DNA from: Pyrenophora tritici-repentis | Taxonomy: Eukaryota > Ascomycota > Dothideomycetes > Pleosporales > Pleosporaceae | Direction of reading: 5' to 3' | Assembly: GCF_003171515.1 (NCBI RefSeq) | Contig: NC_089393.1 | Location: 2,852,001 to 2,916,000, forward strand | DNA: 64,000 bases | Part shown: in pieces, positions 21,371-33,799 of the stretch | Layout: every line of letters begins with the position of its first letter | How positions within the stretch are numbered: position 1 is the stretch's first letter | Notes under the pieces: model-generated | What the model was told of the DNA's origin: nothing | Seen by the model: only the letters and a program-made list of their open reading frames with translations | Databases searched by the model: none | Program-made: the position numbers and the translations under genes

Positions 21371-24300
21371 ATGGTAGGCAAGAAGGTATTGAGGCGCATT
21401 CCTAACATATTAACTAGCTGCTAACATGATTATACAGGAGGCTGCGAAACCGAAGCCAAAGCCTGCCCCGCGCGGGGCGGCAAAGGCGAAAGTTGCGACT
21501 GCTGTACCCCAAGATCAGCAAGCAGTCGGACAAGACTCTACTAATCTTAATTCTACAACGACCAACCCACAAGATACGATCATGGGCGATGACACAAAAG
21601 ACCAAGATCCTGGCGCCTCAACGTCCGCAGAGGAGCCAATAAGTCGACAAGCCAAAGACGAGTTCGCCGCTCTACTTGAGCCTTTCTATTATGGCAAGAG
21701 TATGACGGACCCCATCAACACGGCGCGCGACAAGTGGAATTTACTGCCGGCATTCCTGAAGACCAAGGGTTTAGTCAAGCAACACGTTGACTCGTACAAC
21801 CACTTCGTCGACGTGGAGCTCAAGAAGATCATCAAGGTCAACCGTTTCGTCCGCAGCGACTTCGACCCCAAGTTCCTACTCGAATATACCGATATCCGCG
21901 TTCTGGCGCCGAACCGACAGGAAGAAGATGATCTCGATCACCATAAGAGTACCGTCACACCCAACGAGTGCAGGCTACGCGACATGACATATGCTGCGCC
22001 AATAGTAGTGGACATTATATACACGAGGGGGAATGCAAAGGTCAAGCGTACAGGAATCAAGATTGGCAGGATGCCCATAATGTTGAAGAGCAATAAATGT
22101 GTGCTTGCGGGCAAGAACGATAACGATATGGCCGTCATGGGCGAGTGTCCGCTGGACCCAGGAGGTTACTTCATCACCCGTGGACAGGAGAAGGTTATTC
22201 TGGTTCAAGAGCAGTTGAACAAGAACCGAGTTATTGTTGAAAGTGCAAAGGGCATCATGCAAGCCAGCGTCACCAGTTCTACTCACGAAAGGCGAACCAA
22301 GACGTATGTCATCCAGAAGAAAGGTCTCATGTACCTGCGACACAACACGCTCTCCGAGGAAATCCCCATCGTCTTCGTAATGAAGGCACTGGGTGTGGCT
22401 TCCGACAAGGAGATCCTGACCATGGTTGCTGGCGAAGACAGCGCGTATCAGGACAACTTCTCCATCAACTTTGAGGCTTGCGCAAAAGAAGAGATTTTTA
22501 CACAAGAGAGGGCACTGGAGTATATCGGGCATCGTGTGCGCTTAGTGAAGAAGCCGCTTGGTACATCACGCAACCGGAATTACCATCTTGAGGCCATTGA
22601 GTGTTTGTCGAATGTTGTCCTGCCACACGTACCAGTCGAAGGCACAAACTACCGACCCAAGGCGCTTTACGTCGCTCTCATGGCGCGTAGGGTGTTGATG
22701 GCCATGCAAAACCCCAAGCTAGTTGACGATCGCGACTATGTTGGTAACAAGCGTCTGGAGTTGTCCGGTCAGATGTTGTCGCTCCTTTTCGAGGATCACT
22801 TTAAGCGCTTCAACCACGACTTCAAGCTGAGCATTGACAAAGTGCTCAAGAAACCAGTCCGAGCCCAAGAATTCGATGCCTTTTCACATTTCAGTGTCCA
22901 CAAGAACCACATCACCATGGGTGTCGAGCGTGCCATTGCTACTGGAAATTGGAGTCTAAAGCGATTCAAGATGGACAGGGCTGGTGTCACGCACGTACTG
23001 AGCAGGTTGAGTTACATCGCTGCACTCGGTATGATGACGAGAATCAGCTCGCAATTCGAGAAGACGCGCAAGGTCTCCGGTCCCCGTGCGCTCCAACCAT
23101 CGCAGTTTGGTATGCTTTGCACATCCGATACACCAGAAGGAGAAGCCTGTGGTCTCGTCAAGAACTTGGCGTTGATGACGCACATCACAACTGAAGACGA
23201 CGACGATCCTGTCCGCAAGATTGTGTTCATGCTCGGCGCTCAAGATATCTGCTCGCTGACTGGTGAGGATATCCATGCCGAGGGTGTGTACAGCTTGTGC
23301 CTTAACGGTACACCTATCGCTGTTACAGACAGACCCAAGCACTTCCTGAACAGCTTCCGGGGTCTTCGGCGCATGGGGCGTGTCTCCGAGTTTACTAGCA
23401 TCCACATCGATCACGACCACTGCGAAGTTCACATCGCTACAGACGAAGGGCGGATTTGCCGGCCGATGATTATTGTTGAGAACCAACGCTCCAAAGTGAC
23501 ATCGCGGTACCTGAAAGCTCTTCGCAAGGGCACACTGGATTTTGAGGATTTTCTCACAAGAGGTCTGGTCGAGTATCTTGATACCAATGAGGAAAACGAT
23601 ACGAATATTGCTCTGAAGGAAACCGATATCAACCAACATACGACACATCTCGAGATTGAGCCGTTTACCATTCTTGGTGCCGTTGCCGGTCTCATTCCCT
23701 ATCCCCACCACAACCAGTCACCGCGTAACACCTATCAATGTGCTATGGGTAAGCAAGCTATTGGTGCGATCGCCTACAACCAGTTCAGCAGGATAGATAC
23801 TCTTCTCTATCTCATGGTCTACCCACAACAGCCCATGGTCAAGACGCGTACCATTGAGCTTACGAAGTACGACAAGCTGCCCGCCGGTCAGAATGCGACA
23901 GTCGCAGTCATGTCTTACTCTGGTTACGATATTGAGGATGCTCTCATCTTGAACAAAGCGTCTTGCGACCGTGGATTTGGTCGCTGTCAGGTCATGAAGA
24001 AGCACGTCACGCAACTAAAAACGTATGCCAACGGCACATCTGACCGCATCAACGCGGGTGCCCTCGATCCCGACAACAAGAATCACCAAGCCATCGGCAA
24101 AGACGGTATCGCACAAGTAGGCGCCCGCATAGAAGCCGGCGACGCCTACCTCCTCAAGTCCATCCCGGTAGACACTGCCGGCCCACCATCGAACACGTAC
24201 AAAGACAAGCCCGAAAAGTACAAGAACCCCGATTACAGCTACATCGACAAAACCTGCGTCACCGAAAACGAAGCCGGAGTCACTCTAATCAAGCTCCTCT

Positions 24301-25141
24301 TCCGCCAAACCCGCCGCCCCGAACTCGGCGATAAATTCTCGTCCCGCCACGGCCAAAAAGGTACAACAGGCCTCATCGTCCAGCAAGAAGACATGCCCTT
24401 CAACGACCAAGGCATCTGCCCCGACATCATCATGAACCCCCACGGTTTCCCCTCGCGCATGACGGTCGGCAAGATGATGGAACTCCTCTCCGGCAAAGCC
24501 GGTGTCCTCAACGGCACCTTGGAATACGGAACAGCCTTTGGCGGCTCCACAGTCGAAGACATGAGCAAAATCCTCGTCGACAAGGGGTTTTCCTACACCG
24601 GCAAGGATTACCTCACTTCTGGTATCACGGGTGAAGCACACCAGTTCTATACCTTCTTCGGCCCGATTTACTACCAGAAACTCAAACACATGGTGCAGGA
24701 TAAAATGCACTCGCGAGCACGTGGTCCCCGTGCTATTCTCACGCGCCAGCCCACGGAGGGTCGTGCGCGGGATGGTGGGTTGCGTCTCGGTGAGATGGAG
24801 CGCGATTGCTTGATTGCGTATGGTGCGTCGCAGTTGTTGCTCGAGCGGCTGATGTTGAGTTCGGATGCGCATACTGTGGATGTGTGTGAGAAGTGTATGC
24901 CCCTCCCCCCTTTTTCTCTCTCTCTTCCAAACTTTTTTCTCGTGTTGAAGCATACAACCATACTAATGCATGCACAGGCGGCCAAATGGGCTATAGCGGC
25001 TACTGCAAACTCTGCGAGAGCGAGAAGGCAGTGCGCAAAATCACTATGCCGTATGCGGCAAAGCTGCTGATTCAGGAGCTGGGCAGTATGAATATCAAGG
25101 TGACGATTGGGCTGGAGGATGAGTTTCCTAGGGATGCTTAG
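21371..25141 (+). CDS. RPC2: RNA polymerase III second-largest subunit
   Basis: The beta-like subunit of RNA polymerase III (yeast Ret1/Rpc128), which makes tRNA, 5S and U6 RNA. Three exons: 21371-21385 (MVGKK), 21438-24894, 24978-25141 (1211 aa). The first intron carries a GCTAAC branch site; the last one (83 bp, very C/T-rich) splits a zinc-binding Cys codon, and splicing completes the C-terminal zinc motif CEKC...CKLC. Motifs include DPGGYFI, the hybrid-binding region [27 protein letters not shown] and the C-terminal [20 protein letters not shown]. It is Pol III rather than Pol II because stretches such as [19 protein letters not shown] and [20 protein letters not shown] match Rpc2. The N-terminal 80 residues are a low-complexity, poorly conserved extension. 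Confidence 0.95.
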
Positions 25142-25190
25142 CGCGCACGCGCGCGCGTGTGTGTGTGTGCAGGTGCAAGTGCAAAAAAAA
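25141..25190. repeat. GC/GT microsatellite next to RPC2 stop codon
   Basis: Immediately after the RPC2 stop, the sequence runs through alternating GC then GT dinucleotides (cgcgcgcgtgtgtgtgtgtg), followed by an A9 run near 25182. Alternating purine-pyrimidine DNA of this kind can adopt Z-form and is length-variable. The remaining bases to 25501 contain no recognised feature and serve as the convergent terminator region for RPC2 and the F-box-like gene. Confidence 0.7.
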
Positions 25191-25501
25191 AGTTCAAAGG
25201 GAAGAGGAGGTATGCGTGCATGCATTTGTTTCTGGCGTAGTCAAGGGGTTAGGTAGGGATGGGACTTTTCATGATGACAGGATGGGATGCATAGCGTGTG
25301 GTGTTTTTTTCTTAACAAGGTAACATGGGATTAATTGATCATGTTTTTCATTTTGAAATGGGACTTGTGGTCTGGTGATACTTGTGTCCCTGGGATTAAG
25401 CTAGCTTACTCTCATGCCTGTAGTCTCCAAAGACGACTTTTGGCCATGCCATCACAAGTTGAAATAACTCATATATGCTCCCTGACGTGGCGTCACGTGC
25501 C

Positions 25502-25948
25502 TCATCCTTTCTTCCTGTACCTCCGACTCCAGATAGTCAGCCTATGCTGCGTCTCCCTCGTGACTGGCACCCTGAACCACGGGCCAAAGGGAGCGAATAT
25601 CATAGACAGACGATCAGCGGGCTCCAGATAATGCGCAACCTGCAGCCAGAGCTCAGTCGGTATGACAGATAAAGCCGAGTTAGTTGCTGGACTGAAGGTG
25701 CTGTTTGGATTACGAATAATGCGGATGAGGGTGTCGATGGTGAGCACGGGCGCAATGTTGTGACGCTGTAGAGTCGGGTAGATGGCGAGTGCTAGGTTTG
25801 GCAGGCATCTGCTACCTGCGTATTCGTAGATCATGAGGAGCAGTTCGGCGGGGAGTTTCTCGAACGGGTTGCTGTCGTTGGGTGGATCTGGTGGACCGGG
25901 CGGCGGGGGAGGCGGCGGTGGTGGAGGTGCTCCAGCGGCTGCGGACAT
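25502..25948 (-). CDS. small F-box-like protein (148 aa)
   Basis: The start ATG at 25948 is chosen because the upstream part of the open frame belongs to the exons of the neighbouring Pga1 gene read in another frame. The protein starts MSAAAG, followed by ten prolines, and has two F-box-like helices: PFEKLPAELLLMIYEYAG (about residue 27) and LSVIPTELWLQVAHYLEPADR (about 97). It has no long substrate-binding region, so it may be an adaptor fragment or a fast-evolving member of the family. It is convergent with RPC2 and lies 128 bp downstream of the Pga1 stop on the same strand. An unrecognised downstream exon cannot be excluded. Confidence 0.65.
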   Translation of the reverse strand: MSAAAGAPPPPPPPPPPGPPDPPNDSNPFEKLPAELLLMIYEYAGSRCLPNLALAIYPTLQRHNIAPVLTIDTLIRIIRNPNSTFSPATNSALSVIPTELWLQVAHYLEPADRLSMIFAPFGPWFRVPVTRETQHRLTIWSRRYRKKG

Positions 25949-26076
25949 GCTCGCGCGAGAGAGGGGGAGCAGATGATGTGGAAGCGGTTGTTGCTGGCGA
26001 GAGTGTCTTTGGCGCAAGGCAAGTTTGGCAGATCGTATCTGTGAATGTGTGTCGCACGACCTTGAACGGTGTTTGC

Positions 26077-26917
26077 TCAGTCCGTGTGGGGCTTGCTGGG
26101 TGGTTCGGCGGCGATGGCTAAGAGCCAGTTGTAGATGTAGGCGGAGAGAAAGTATGCGCCGATAGCGACTGCAACTATGTAGATAGCGACGGGGCCGAGT
26201 GACTCGGGGAAGACGTTCAACACGAATGGATCGAGTACTAGAGCCGTCAGAAAGCGAACTTTGCGCATTGAGGCGCGACATACTGATATCAGCGTCTACA
26301 GGAGGCGGATAGTCCATCAACGTGCGATTGGTCGAATAGTAGGACGCTGCAGCCTGGAGGCGGAGGAATAGCACAGACTCTGGGGTTTCGGATGCAGCTC
26401 CCTTGACGTCCCGTCCTTCGTCGCCTTGGAACTGGCGCTGTTCGCTATACTTTGCAAGCGAGGATACAAGTTCAGGGGTATCAAAGACTTGGGCAAGGGA
26501 AAACGTCTCCAGCCAGAAGTCGGTAGGTTGCTGCACATGGTCAGTCGGTCTTTGTCAACACGCGGGGCACGACTACAATGAACACATGGTGACATGGGGT
26601 GTAATTGGAAAGCGCCATGGACTCACAGTTGCCGGCCAACAGATGCGCACCTCGTACCTTCTCGCGCCGTCGAGTTGGCGGAGCAGGTACCAAGATTCGA
26701 GGCCGCGGGGTAGGGACTCTGTGGGAAACTGAACGCGGAGATGTGTCGGCAGCACCGTGTCGGAAGGCGTCAAGATGTCTAGACGGAGGTTGTCTAGGCC
26801 AGGGCGCACATTTTGGAGCGTCACAGGACTGGGGCCCAGGAAGACTGTCTTTTCGACATTGGCATTCACCGTCCCGATGTGTGTGACGATGCAGAGCAGG
26901 GCGGCGGCGAGGCGCAT
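26077..26917 (-). CDS. PGA1: Pga1-like subunit of GPI mannosyltransferase II
   Basis: Three exons: 26917-26627, 26530-26284, 26237-26077 (232 aa); introns of 96 and 46 bp restore a single frame. The N-terminus is a signal peptide (MRLAAALLCIVTHIGTVNA), followed by the conserved lumenal start EKTVFLGPSPVTLQNVRPGL and the block SWYLLRQLDGARRYEVRICW. The C-terminus has a membrane helix around GPVAIYIVAVAIGAYFLSAY. In yeast Pga1 acts in the ER with Gpi18 to add the second mannose to GPI-anchor precursors. The assignment rests on remembered family sequence and could be wrong in detail, but an ER membrane protein of this type is clear. It is divergently transcribed from alpha-tubulin. An alternative upstream start in the same frame would place extra residues before the signal peptide. 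Confidence 0.75.
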
Positions 26918-27283
26918 GTTTGGCGGCCAAGACAGGATGGGAAAGGTCAATGGGAAGGAAAACAGCACATTTCCTCACGTGCTCACCCACAGTATCACTT
27001 TCATGGGTGATTCTGCTTTCGTCCAGTCTTTGGTCGTCCAGTCGTGTTGATGTCGTCGCGGTCCCCAACAAGTGGCCGGCAGCTGCATTCGACGTGTTGC
27101 TTAGCGCCGTGGCCCGTGATAGGCGGGCCCTGAACACCCTAAAAGTTCGATTCCACAAACACAACACCACTTCCTCCCCCCCCCCACTGCTCCACTCGAC
27201 TTCCAGCAGCTCCTCGACCTCGCCCATATACGCTTCGACGCCGCATTTCGATACCCCAATTACTACGCTTCAAATCTTCCACC
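26918..27283. promoter_or_regulatory. bidirectional promoter, PGA1 / alpha-tubulin
   Basis: Only about 365 bp separate the two divergent start codons. It contains a C-rich run near 27176-27188 and C/T-rich leader sequence before the tubulin ATG. Frames crossing it on both strands are shadows. Regulatory sites could not be identified individually. Confidence 0.6.
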
Positions 27284-28954
27284 ATGAGAGAAGTCATCAG
27301 TCTGAACGGTATGTCGGCTTTTGTGTGTGGCTCACGCGCCCTGACCGCCCTGGTTGGGTGCCACATCCCTGACCCTGTGTTGATGCTGACTTTGTACGCG
27401 TCTAGTCGGCCAAGCCGGTTGCCAAATTGCAAACTCGTGCTGGGAGGTGAGTAAACTCGAGATGCGCCTTCATGAAGCTCCCAATCGCTTGCAGGGCGAA
27501 AAAGGAGCGGGAATGTCGGATGCTTGACCGCCAGTCCGCAACCACGAGCTGACTCGTTGCCACAGCTTTACTGCCTTGAGCACGGCATCCAGCCCGATGG
27601 TTTCTTGACCGACGAGCGCAAGGCTCAGAACGACGACCACGGCTTCAGCACCTTCTTCTCCGAGACTGGTAGGCAGCAGCTTCCGTCGCAACAAATGCCG
27701 CACGACAACTAACAATGTCCAGGTCAGGGCAAGTACGTTCCCCGTACCATCTACGCCGATCTTGAGCCCAATGTCGTCGACGAGGTTCGCACCGGTGCCT
27801 ACCGCTCCCTTTTCCACCCCGAGCAGATGATCACAGGAAAGGAGGATGCCTCAAACAACTACGCCCGCGGTCATTACACCGTCGGCAAGGAGCTCATTGA
27901 CCAGGTGCTCGACAAGGTCCGCCGCGTTGCCGACAACTGCTCGGGTCTCCAAGGTTTCCTCGTCTTCCACTCCTTCGGTGGCGGTACTGGTTCTGGTTTC
28001 GGCGCCCTGTTGATGGAGCGTCTGTCTGTCGACTACGGCAAGAAGTGCAAGCTTGAGTTCTGCGTCTACCCAGCGCCCCAGGTCGCTACATCCGTCGTTG
28101 AGCCCTACAACTCGATTCTTACGACCCACACTACGCTCGAGCACTCCGACTGCAGCTTCATGGTCGACAACGAGGCCATCTACGACATCTGCCGAAGGAA
28201 CCTCGGCATTGAGCGTCCCAACTACGAGAACCTGAACCGTCTCATTGCTCAGGGTATGTAGCTCCATTCTTCTCTCACTTGCTATTACTAATCCAACCCA
28301 GTCGTCTCATCCATCACTGCCTCCCTCCGCTTCGACGGTTCCCTCAACGTCGACCTGAACGAGTTCCAGACCAACTTGGTCCCCTACCCGCGTATCCACT
28401 TCCCCCTCGTCGCCTACGCGCCCGTCATCTCCGCCGCCAAGGCCGCCCACGAGGCCAACTCGGTCATGGAGATTACCAACGCTTGCTTCGAGCCAAACAA
28501 CCAGATGGTCAAGTGCGACCCGCGCAACGGAAAGTACATGGCCACCTGCCTGTTGTACCGTGGTGACGTCGTCCCCAAGGACACCCACGCTGCCATTGCC
28601 CAGGTCAAGACCAAGCGCACTGTCCAGTTCGTCGACTGGTGCCCCACTGGTTTCAAGGTTGGTATCTGCTACCAGCCTCCTCAGATGGTTCCCAACGGCG
28701 ATCTCGCCTCGGTCAACCGCGCCGTCTGCATGTTGTCCAACACCACGGCTATTAGCGAGGCCTGGTCTGCTCTCTCCCACAAGTTCGACCTCATGTACAG
28801 CAAGCGTGCCTTTGTACACTGGTATGTCGGTGAGGGTATGGAGGAGGGTGAGTTCTCGGAAGCTCGCGAAGATCTCGCTGCTCTGGAGCGCGACTACGAG
28901 GAGGTTGCCGCCGACAGCCTCGGTGATGAGGAGGGTGTTGAGGCAGAGTACTAG
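27284..28954 (+). CDS. tubA: alpha-tubulin
   Basis: Five exons: 27284-27308, 27406-27446, 27566-27668, 27723-28253, 28302-28954 (450 aa). The first exon encodes MREVISLN, and splicing gives the classic start [20 protein letters not shown]. The GTP-binding glycine loop GGGTGSG is in exon 4, and the protein ends EEGVEAEY with the C-terminal tyrosine that is removable in the detyrosination cycle. The length is normal for alpha-tubulin. It forms alpha/beta heterodimers for microtubules. Introns near the 5' end are short and carry CTAAC or TACTAAT branch sites; the many 5' introns are usual for ascomycete tubulin genes. The codons are strongly C-ending, as expected for a highly expressed gene. Confidence 0.97.
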
Positions 28955-30693
28955 ACACATTGTTAGCTGGCTCTGGAGCGTCGTAAAGAGCACTTGATTG
29001 GCTCTGCATTGTTGATTGGCATCTTCCTTGTTCGAAGCTTCGCTTTTGAAAAAGAGCAGACACCAACTCGGCAACGACGTGCAATGGCGTTTGCAAGGAG
29101 AATTGGTAGCGTACATTCTCCATACATGAAGCGATTTTGGGATCAATTACCCTCTTTCTATGTTACTACTACCTTTAGTAATGCCAATAAATTGTCAAAT
29201 GGCACACCTTCATCCTACGCCTCTAGTATGTTGACAACAGACAGAATGGATTGACTTGTGATCATTGACAAGGGCTACTACTAATGAGATAGGTGTGTGA
29301 GTTGACAGACAAGGTTGTGTGAATAATTCATTTGTTGAACTCATGGATGTGTTGTAGTGCACACGGCCTTGTTATCGTCGGTTACTAATAGCAGATTTTA
29401 TCGCTGTAGATCTGCTGGCACTACTAATATTGTGTGTATTGCAGTGAGAATTAATCTCGGGTTGAGACTGGGTTATCCTTTCCTACGGGTAGATGGCACG
29501 CGTTTAGAAATGATAGTTTTTACTGGTTATGTTGGAAACTATGGCGGTACTCGCGGTCTACGTAATAGTTGGTGATAGTAGTGTAACCCTAGAGAGAAGA
29601 AAACGAAGTTGTTATATGTTATGTTTCTTAATTCAAGTATCTATTTTACGGGAAGACTTTGTCGTTAGGGGGATTTGTAGGTTTCCAAGTAGGTTAAAGA
29701 TGTAGATTACTGCTTAGGTAAAAACCCTCTGTAAAAGTCTTTTTTGCGATCGTTGATGTTATGTGTGTGTACATACATACGTGTGGTGGATATCTTGGAT
29801 TAAACTACAGCGTGTTTACCGTTAGTTATAACAGCTGTAGACTTCTACCTCAATCAACTATGATGTTTTCCTTGCCCTGAACGTGTTGTTACTACTACTA
29901 TCGGGTCCATTCCAGTCCGGAATGATCTTTAATTGGGTGTGTAGGCTATCCTTTTTCCCTGAGGAGACTGTGTTAACGTGTTGTTTTGAGTGTGTAAGCT
30001 GTAAAGTTTATAGTCGCAATATTGATTTGTATATTTACCAATTGCCTAAACGGATTCGAATGCGCAACACGATGATACGAGATGACTTGAATTCTTCTTC
30101 TAGGTAAGAAGTAAGAGTGAAAAAACTCGGTAGAACTCTCTCTCGTCAAAGTCATGTAATCGATGGTCCTCTAGTTTGGTACGACACTTTGTCTTCTACC
30201 TAAAAAGAAGACTACCCTTCCGTCGCACCTTGCCATTCTACTGCCGCATTTTTGCGCCGTAGCAGACGAGGATATGAAATGGTACCATGGTGCAGTCAAA
30301 TGAATCGGGACAGCTAGCCCCCTGACCATCGCTCCCAAGCGATGTTCAACGATGTTCGACGATGATAGGGAACAAATTAGATATCGTTACTCGACAGAAA
30401 TTGACGAGGGCCACTAATGGAAGGATGAAGCTGCAACACAGCCACTTTATAGTTAAGTATCTGCTAGGTGCTTCGTCAGTAAGCTTCAACGTGTTCACTA
30501 TGATTTTCTGACATCTACGTTGATGGTTTTGTACTACCCAAAAAATTCGATAAAAACAATAAGCTTCCGCCAGCTGAATAGGTTCTACGTACAAACACGT
30601 TGACGATTGACACACAAAAAGCTAATTGGCTAGCCTACATCGGCGGCACTCATCACGGATCTGGGGCAACGTGTTTACTATATGCCACAACAC
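28955..30693. other. AT-rich gene-poor stretch
   Basis: About 1.7 kb that is visibly more AT-rich than the coding blocks to its left, with TA-rich runs and no frame that resembles a protein. It marks the change from the housekeeping block to accessory DNA. The composition could come from decayed repeats, but I found no element ends. Confidence 0.5.
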
Positions 30694-33035
30694 CTATTCA
30701 CTCCTCGCTCGACCCATCATACTGAGCAAAGCTACAACAAGTCCACATGCCGTCACCATGTACGAACTAACCCCCCATGCACCTTGTATATCAGCCTTTA
30801 CCAATGTCCAGCAGATGCCAAACAAGACACTGGCCAGAATGACAATAGCGACCATCACAACGATGATCAAACCAATGTTCCAATTCTCTTCATAGTACAG
30901 GCCCCATCCTTCTGCTGGCGCCTGTCCCGTAGCCTGTATTTCACCGCAGTTCCGCTTTGGGAGTTGATTGAAAACGGACATCTCCTCTTCAGCGATCAGT
31001 TCCGGGTGTTGGAAGTAATGCAACATCTTCGCGGGCAAGACAGGAGGTCCGTAGGCTAGAGGCCCAGCTGGTATACAATCGTACTCTGCATTTGAGTTCA
31101 GTGGGATGCACTGGCAGCCGTCTTGTCTGCAACAAGGCTTATGCAGACGCGGCTCTATATCGTTGTTTAGCCGTAGATGGAGCTTTTGTAGAGTAAGCAG
31201 CTATACTTTACAGACCCATTAGGTCTTGATGATCGACAGACCTTTGTAAACTGTATTTCATTCACTGTCTTCAGCACCCGAGAAGTCCAGCGTGTCCTGC
31301 GATTACGTGATATTTGCTCTCGGATGAAGTAGAAGAGCTGTCGATCGCTTTTTATTGCCCGGATGCTGTCCTGAAGGAAGAGCTGGCTGCCCTGGCTTTG
31401 CTGCATACAGGCCAATAGCAGAAGATCCTGCGCAGGCGTCAACTCGATATTGACTGATGCGGATGCTTGGGTCGTCTCAGAGTCGTTGTGTTGTGGCAGC
31501 ACATCGTCGCGATCTGCATCTTTCGAAAACAGCCTTGTGAGGTCTCTTGTGGTATTCCTCGCCCACGAAATCAGACCCGGACCATATCCTCTTTGTGGTT
31601 CTTCTTCATTGTAAGTAGTGACAGTGACCTTGGTACCAGCGATTCGTTCCATTTGATCTATTAGCTTGAAGACGCCGCCCGCTCGATGTTCTTGGACATC
31701 TCCGAAGAGAGCACCGCCACAAGCCTGTGAGCTGTTAGTCCGGTTATTTACAACCGTTGACTAACAGTGGCAATAAATTCATGAAGATCCCTAGAGACGA
31801 ACTCATAGCCTGTTGAACCACTTACACAGTGCCATCTAAGCCGAATGAAACCTGGTTGCAAAGGTCGTTCCCCAAAGCCAGCCGTCACTAGGACTGTGTT
31901 CAAGGCACAACTCATCAAGGTCGCAACGCGCCCGAATCTTGATGGCGGGGCATTCATATCATAACCCCTTGCGGTAGAGCCAATGTTCGATCGGTGCTGG
32001 TGAATTAGAAGGGTAAGGCCGAACAGGTATAATAGATACACCCGAAACCGAATATACCAACAACGAGGGCTTGGATACATAGGATCATAGTAAGGTGGCT
32101 GCTGATTTTTCTGCTTCGTGAGAACACATCTTTGTATGAGCTTAGATATAGTCTTATAGAATGAACCATACTCCTCTCTAAGATATCCCGTCGGCTAAGT
32201 CTAGTTAGTAATATTCCACTTTGTGAACAGGAGTCGACAAAGCCGTTTGAAAAAACTCACCTCGCAAATTTGTGTGATGAAGGTCTCAGAGACAGTTTCC
32301 TCACATACATACATATGGAGTTTCTCGTTTGTTAAGACGAAGTTGAACTCTCCGCGACGATTGTTTAGGGTCGTACCCAAATCGTACACGAACTCTAAGA
32401 TGGCCGGATCCTCCATCGAACTCACTTTCCGGACTTCATTAGCGTCCTTCTGGTCCGTTTTCTTGAGAAAGATGATCAATGCTGGCTGAAAAGGTGGTCT
32501 TCCCAATTTGCAGAGAGCCTATAGCTGTAGGTAAGCATGATTTTAGTAATAGCGAAATCAATTGGAACTCATACATTACTGACAATGGCTTGAGCTGAGT
32601 TTTTTACTACAAAGGCGACGGGTTTCTGTTGTTTTGTTACAAATTTGACTAAAGCATTTATAGGCTTCTGCTATCATACCCAAAGAAAATTCTCCTCCAG
32701 CATATCTCTAAGTCTTCGACTTTCAATTGCAATATATGACGATTTTGACAGTAATGGCATGTTAGAGATATCATATCCATATGTCCAGACTTTAGCACCA
32801 GGCACAATTCTTGTGAGACATTCTTCGGGCCAGAAGATTGTATCTGGAGGATGGCCATCAAAACCGTGGATAAACAAAATACTATCCGTATCGTTAGATG
32901 GATCTCTAGACGTGTGAGAGCGTAATACTTCAAAGAAACTTGATCATCATTCTGATTTTTGTTCAAATGAACTTCATCATCCTTTTGCCCTTCGGTCGCC
33001 AGCCTTGTGAGGCCGATTCGTTTTACGGTAACCAT
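30694..33035 (-). pseudogene. SERAC1-like / fungal membrane-associated protein, frame broken
   Basis: Exons read on the minus strand: 33035-32680 (with a frame break near 32940), 32625-32575, 32518-32261, 32194-31826, 31724-31242, 31200-30694. The N-terminus MVTVKRIGL, then ILFIHGFDGHPPDTIFWPEE and KVWTYGYDI, is the alpha/beta-hydrolase fold of the SERAC1-like group that heads many fungal NLR-type proteins. At the nucleophile elbow, where relatives have a HSLGG-like motif, this one has KNSAQA, so it is probably not a hydrolase. The C-terminal half has a RLRWHC-ACGG zinc-like pair, a block ending DRQLFYFIREQISRNRR, a Cys-rich segment, and one membrane helix (IGLIIVVMVAIVILASVLFG). This C-terminal architecture recurs in uncharacterised dothideomycete proteins. 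No intron I could find joins the two exon 1 frames; a one-base indel is likelier. The 31241-31201 intron has a weak donor (GTCTGT). Confidence 0.6.
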
Positions 33036-33799
33036 GTGCCTTGTACGGCTGTAGTCGTATTAAATGATTCAATCCATAGACTAGGGTCGCGGACAATTGC
33101 GTGTTAAAGCGAGTGGCAAAAGTAGATCAAAGAAGAAAGATAGCAGCGGCGGTTGTCGCAGTTGCGATGTCATTCAGCTTCAGCTGCAAGCCTTGTGCGC
33201 CGCGGTCGCAGAAAACGCGCAATGCGAGCCAATTAGAGACTTCTAGACTATGATTTATTTGATAGTCGTGTCGCTTTTGCGACAGAACAGCATCCACCCG
33301 GGTGTCATAAGATACTTGACATACTGGTGTACAAAGGCCCCTGTAGTCGCCAGACACGCCTCTCAGGCGCATACCCATACTGTTAATTATCTTATAATAC
33401 CTACTATGGTGCGCTATACTACTGCTAGAAAATCCATAAGACAGCCTTCAGGCTTGAAACCAAACCAAAGGTCCCCTCGACAGGGCTATGAAAATAAGCT
33501 GGAAAGATCTCAAGTCCTGAATTTGGTGTACCAGACTATCCTAAGACTGGTAGGCGGCACGCTATGGTAGTTGGCGCTTCTCGCCTTACCTTCAGATTTA
33601 CTCAAGGCACCCAATGACGTCACAATCTTACTCAACACGCCTTGCCGTTCCAAGAATAGAGCATCCTTCCACATCGGACTACGAATGCCCAAATAACAGC
33701 CAACACTCCATATTTCAGTGCTAAAGCCAAACCAAGGTTTCTACCAGCAGCAAAGAAATCCCCAAAACAACACACCTTCATCTGATTTCTATCACGACA
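33036..33799. other. intergenic, no gene seen
   Basis: Divergent upstream region of the SERAC1-like gene and the gene at 33800. Short frames only; no element recognised. Confidence 0.5.

Noticed and set aside
21426..25070. Identification as RNA polymerase II subunit RPB2
   Set aside because: Characteristic segments match the Pol III subunit Rpc2/Ret1, not Rpb2.
24893..25141. Separate small gene at the end of RPC2
   Set aside because: It is the last RPC2 exon read through the preceding intron.
25502..26536. Single 344-residue minus-strand protein
   Set aside because: It fuses part of Pga1 exon 2, intron sequence and the separate F-box-like gene; splice sites and frames show two genes.
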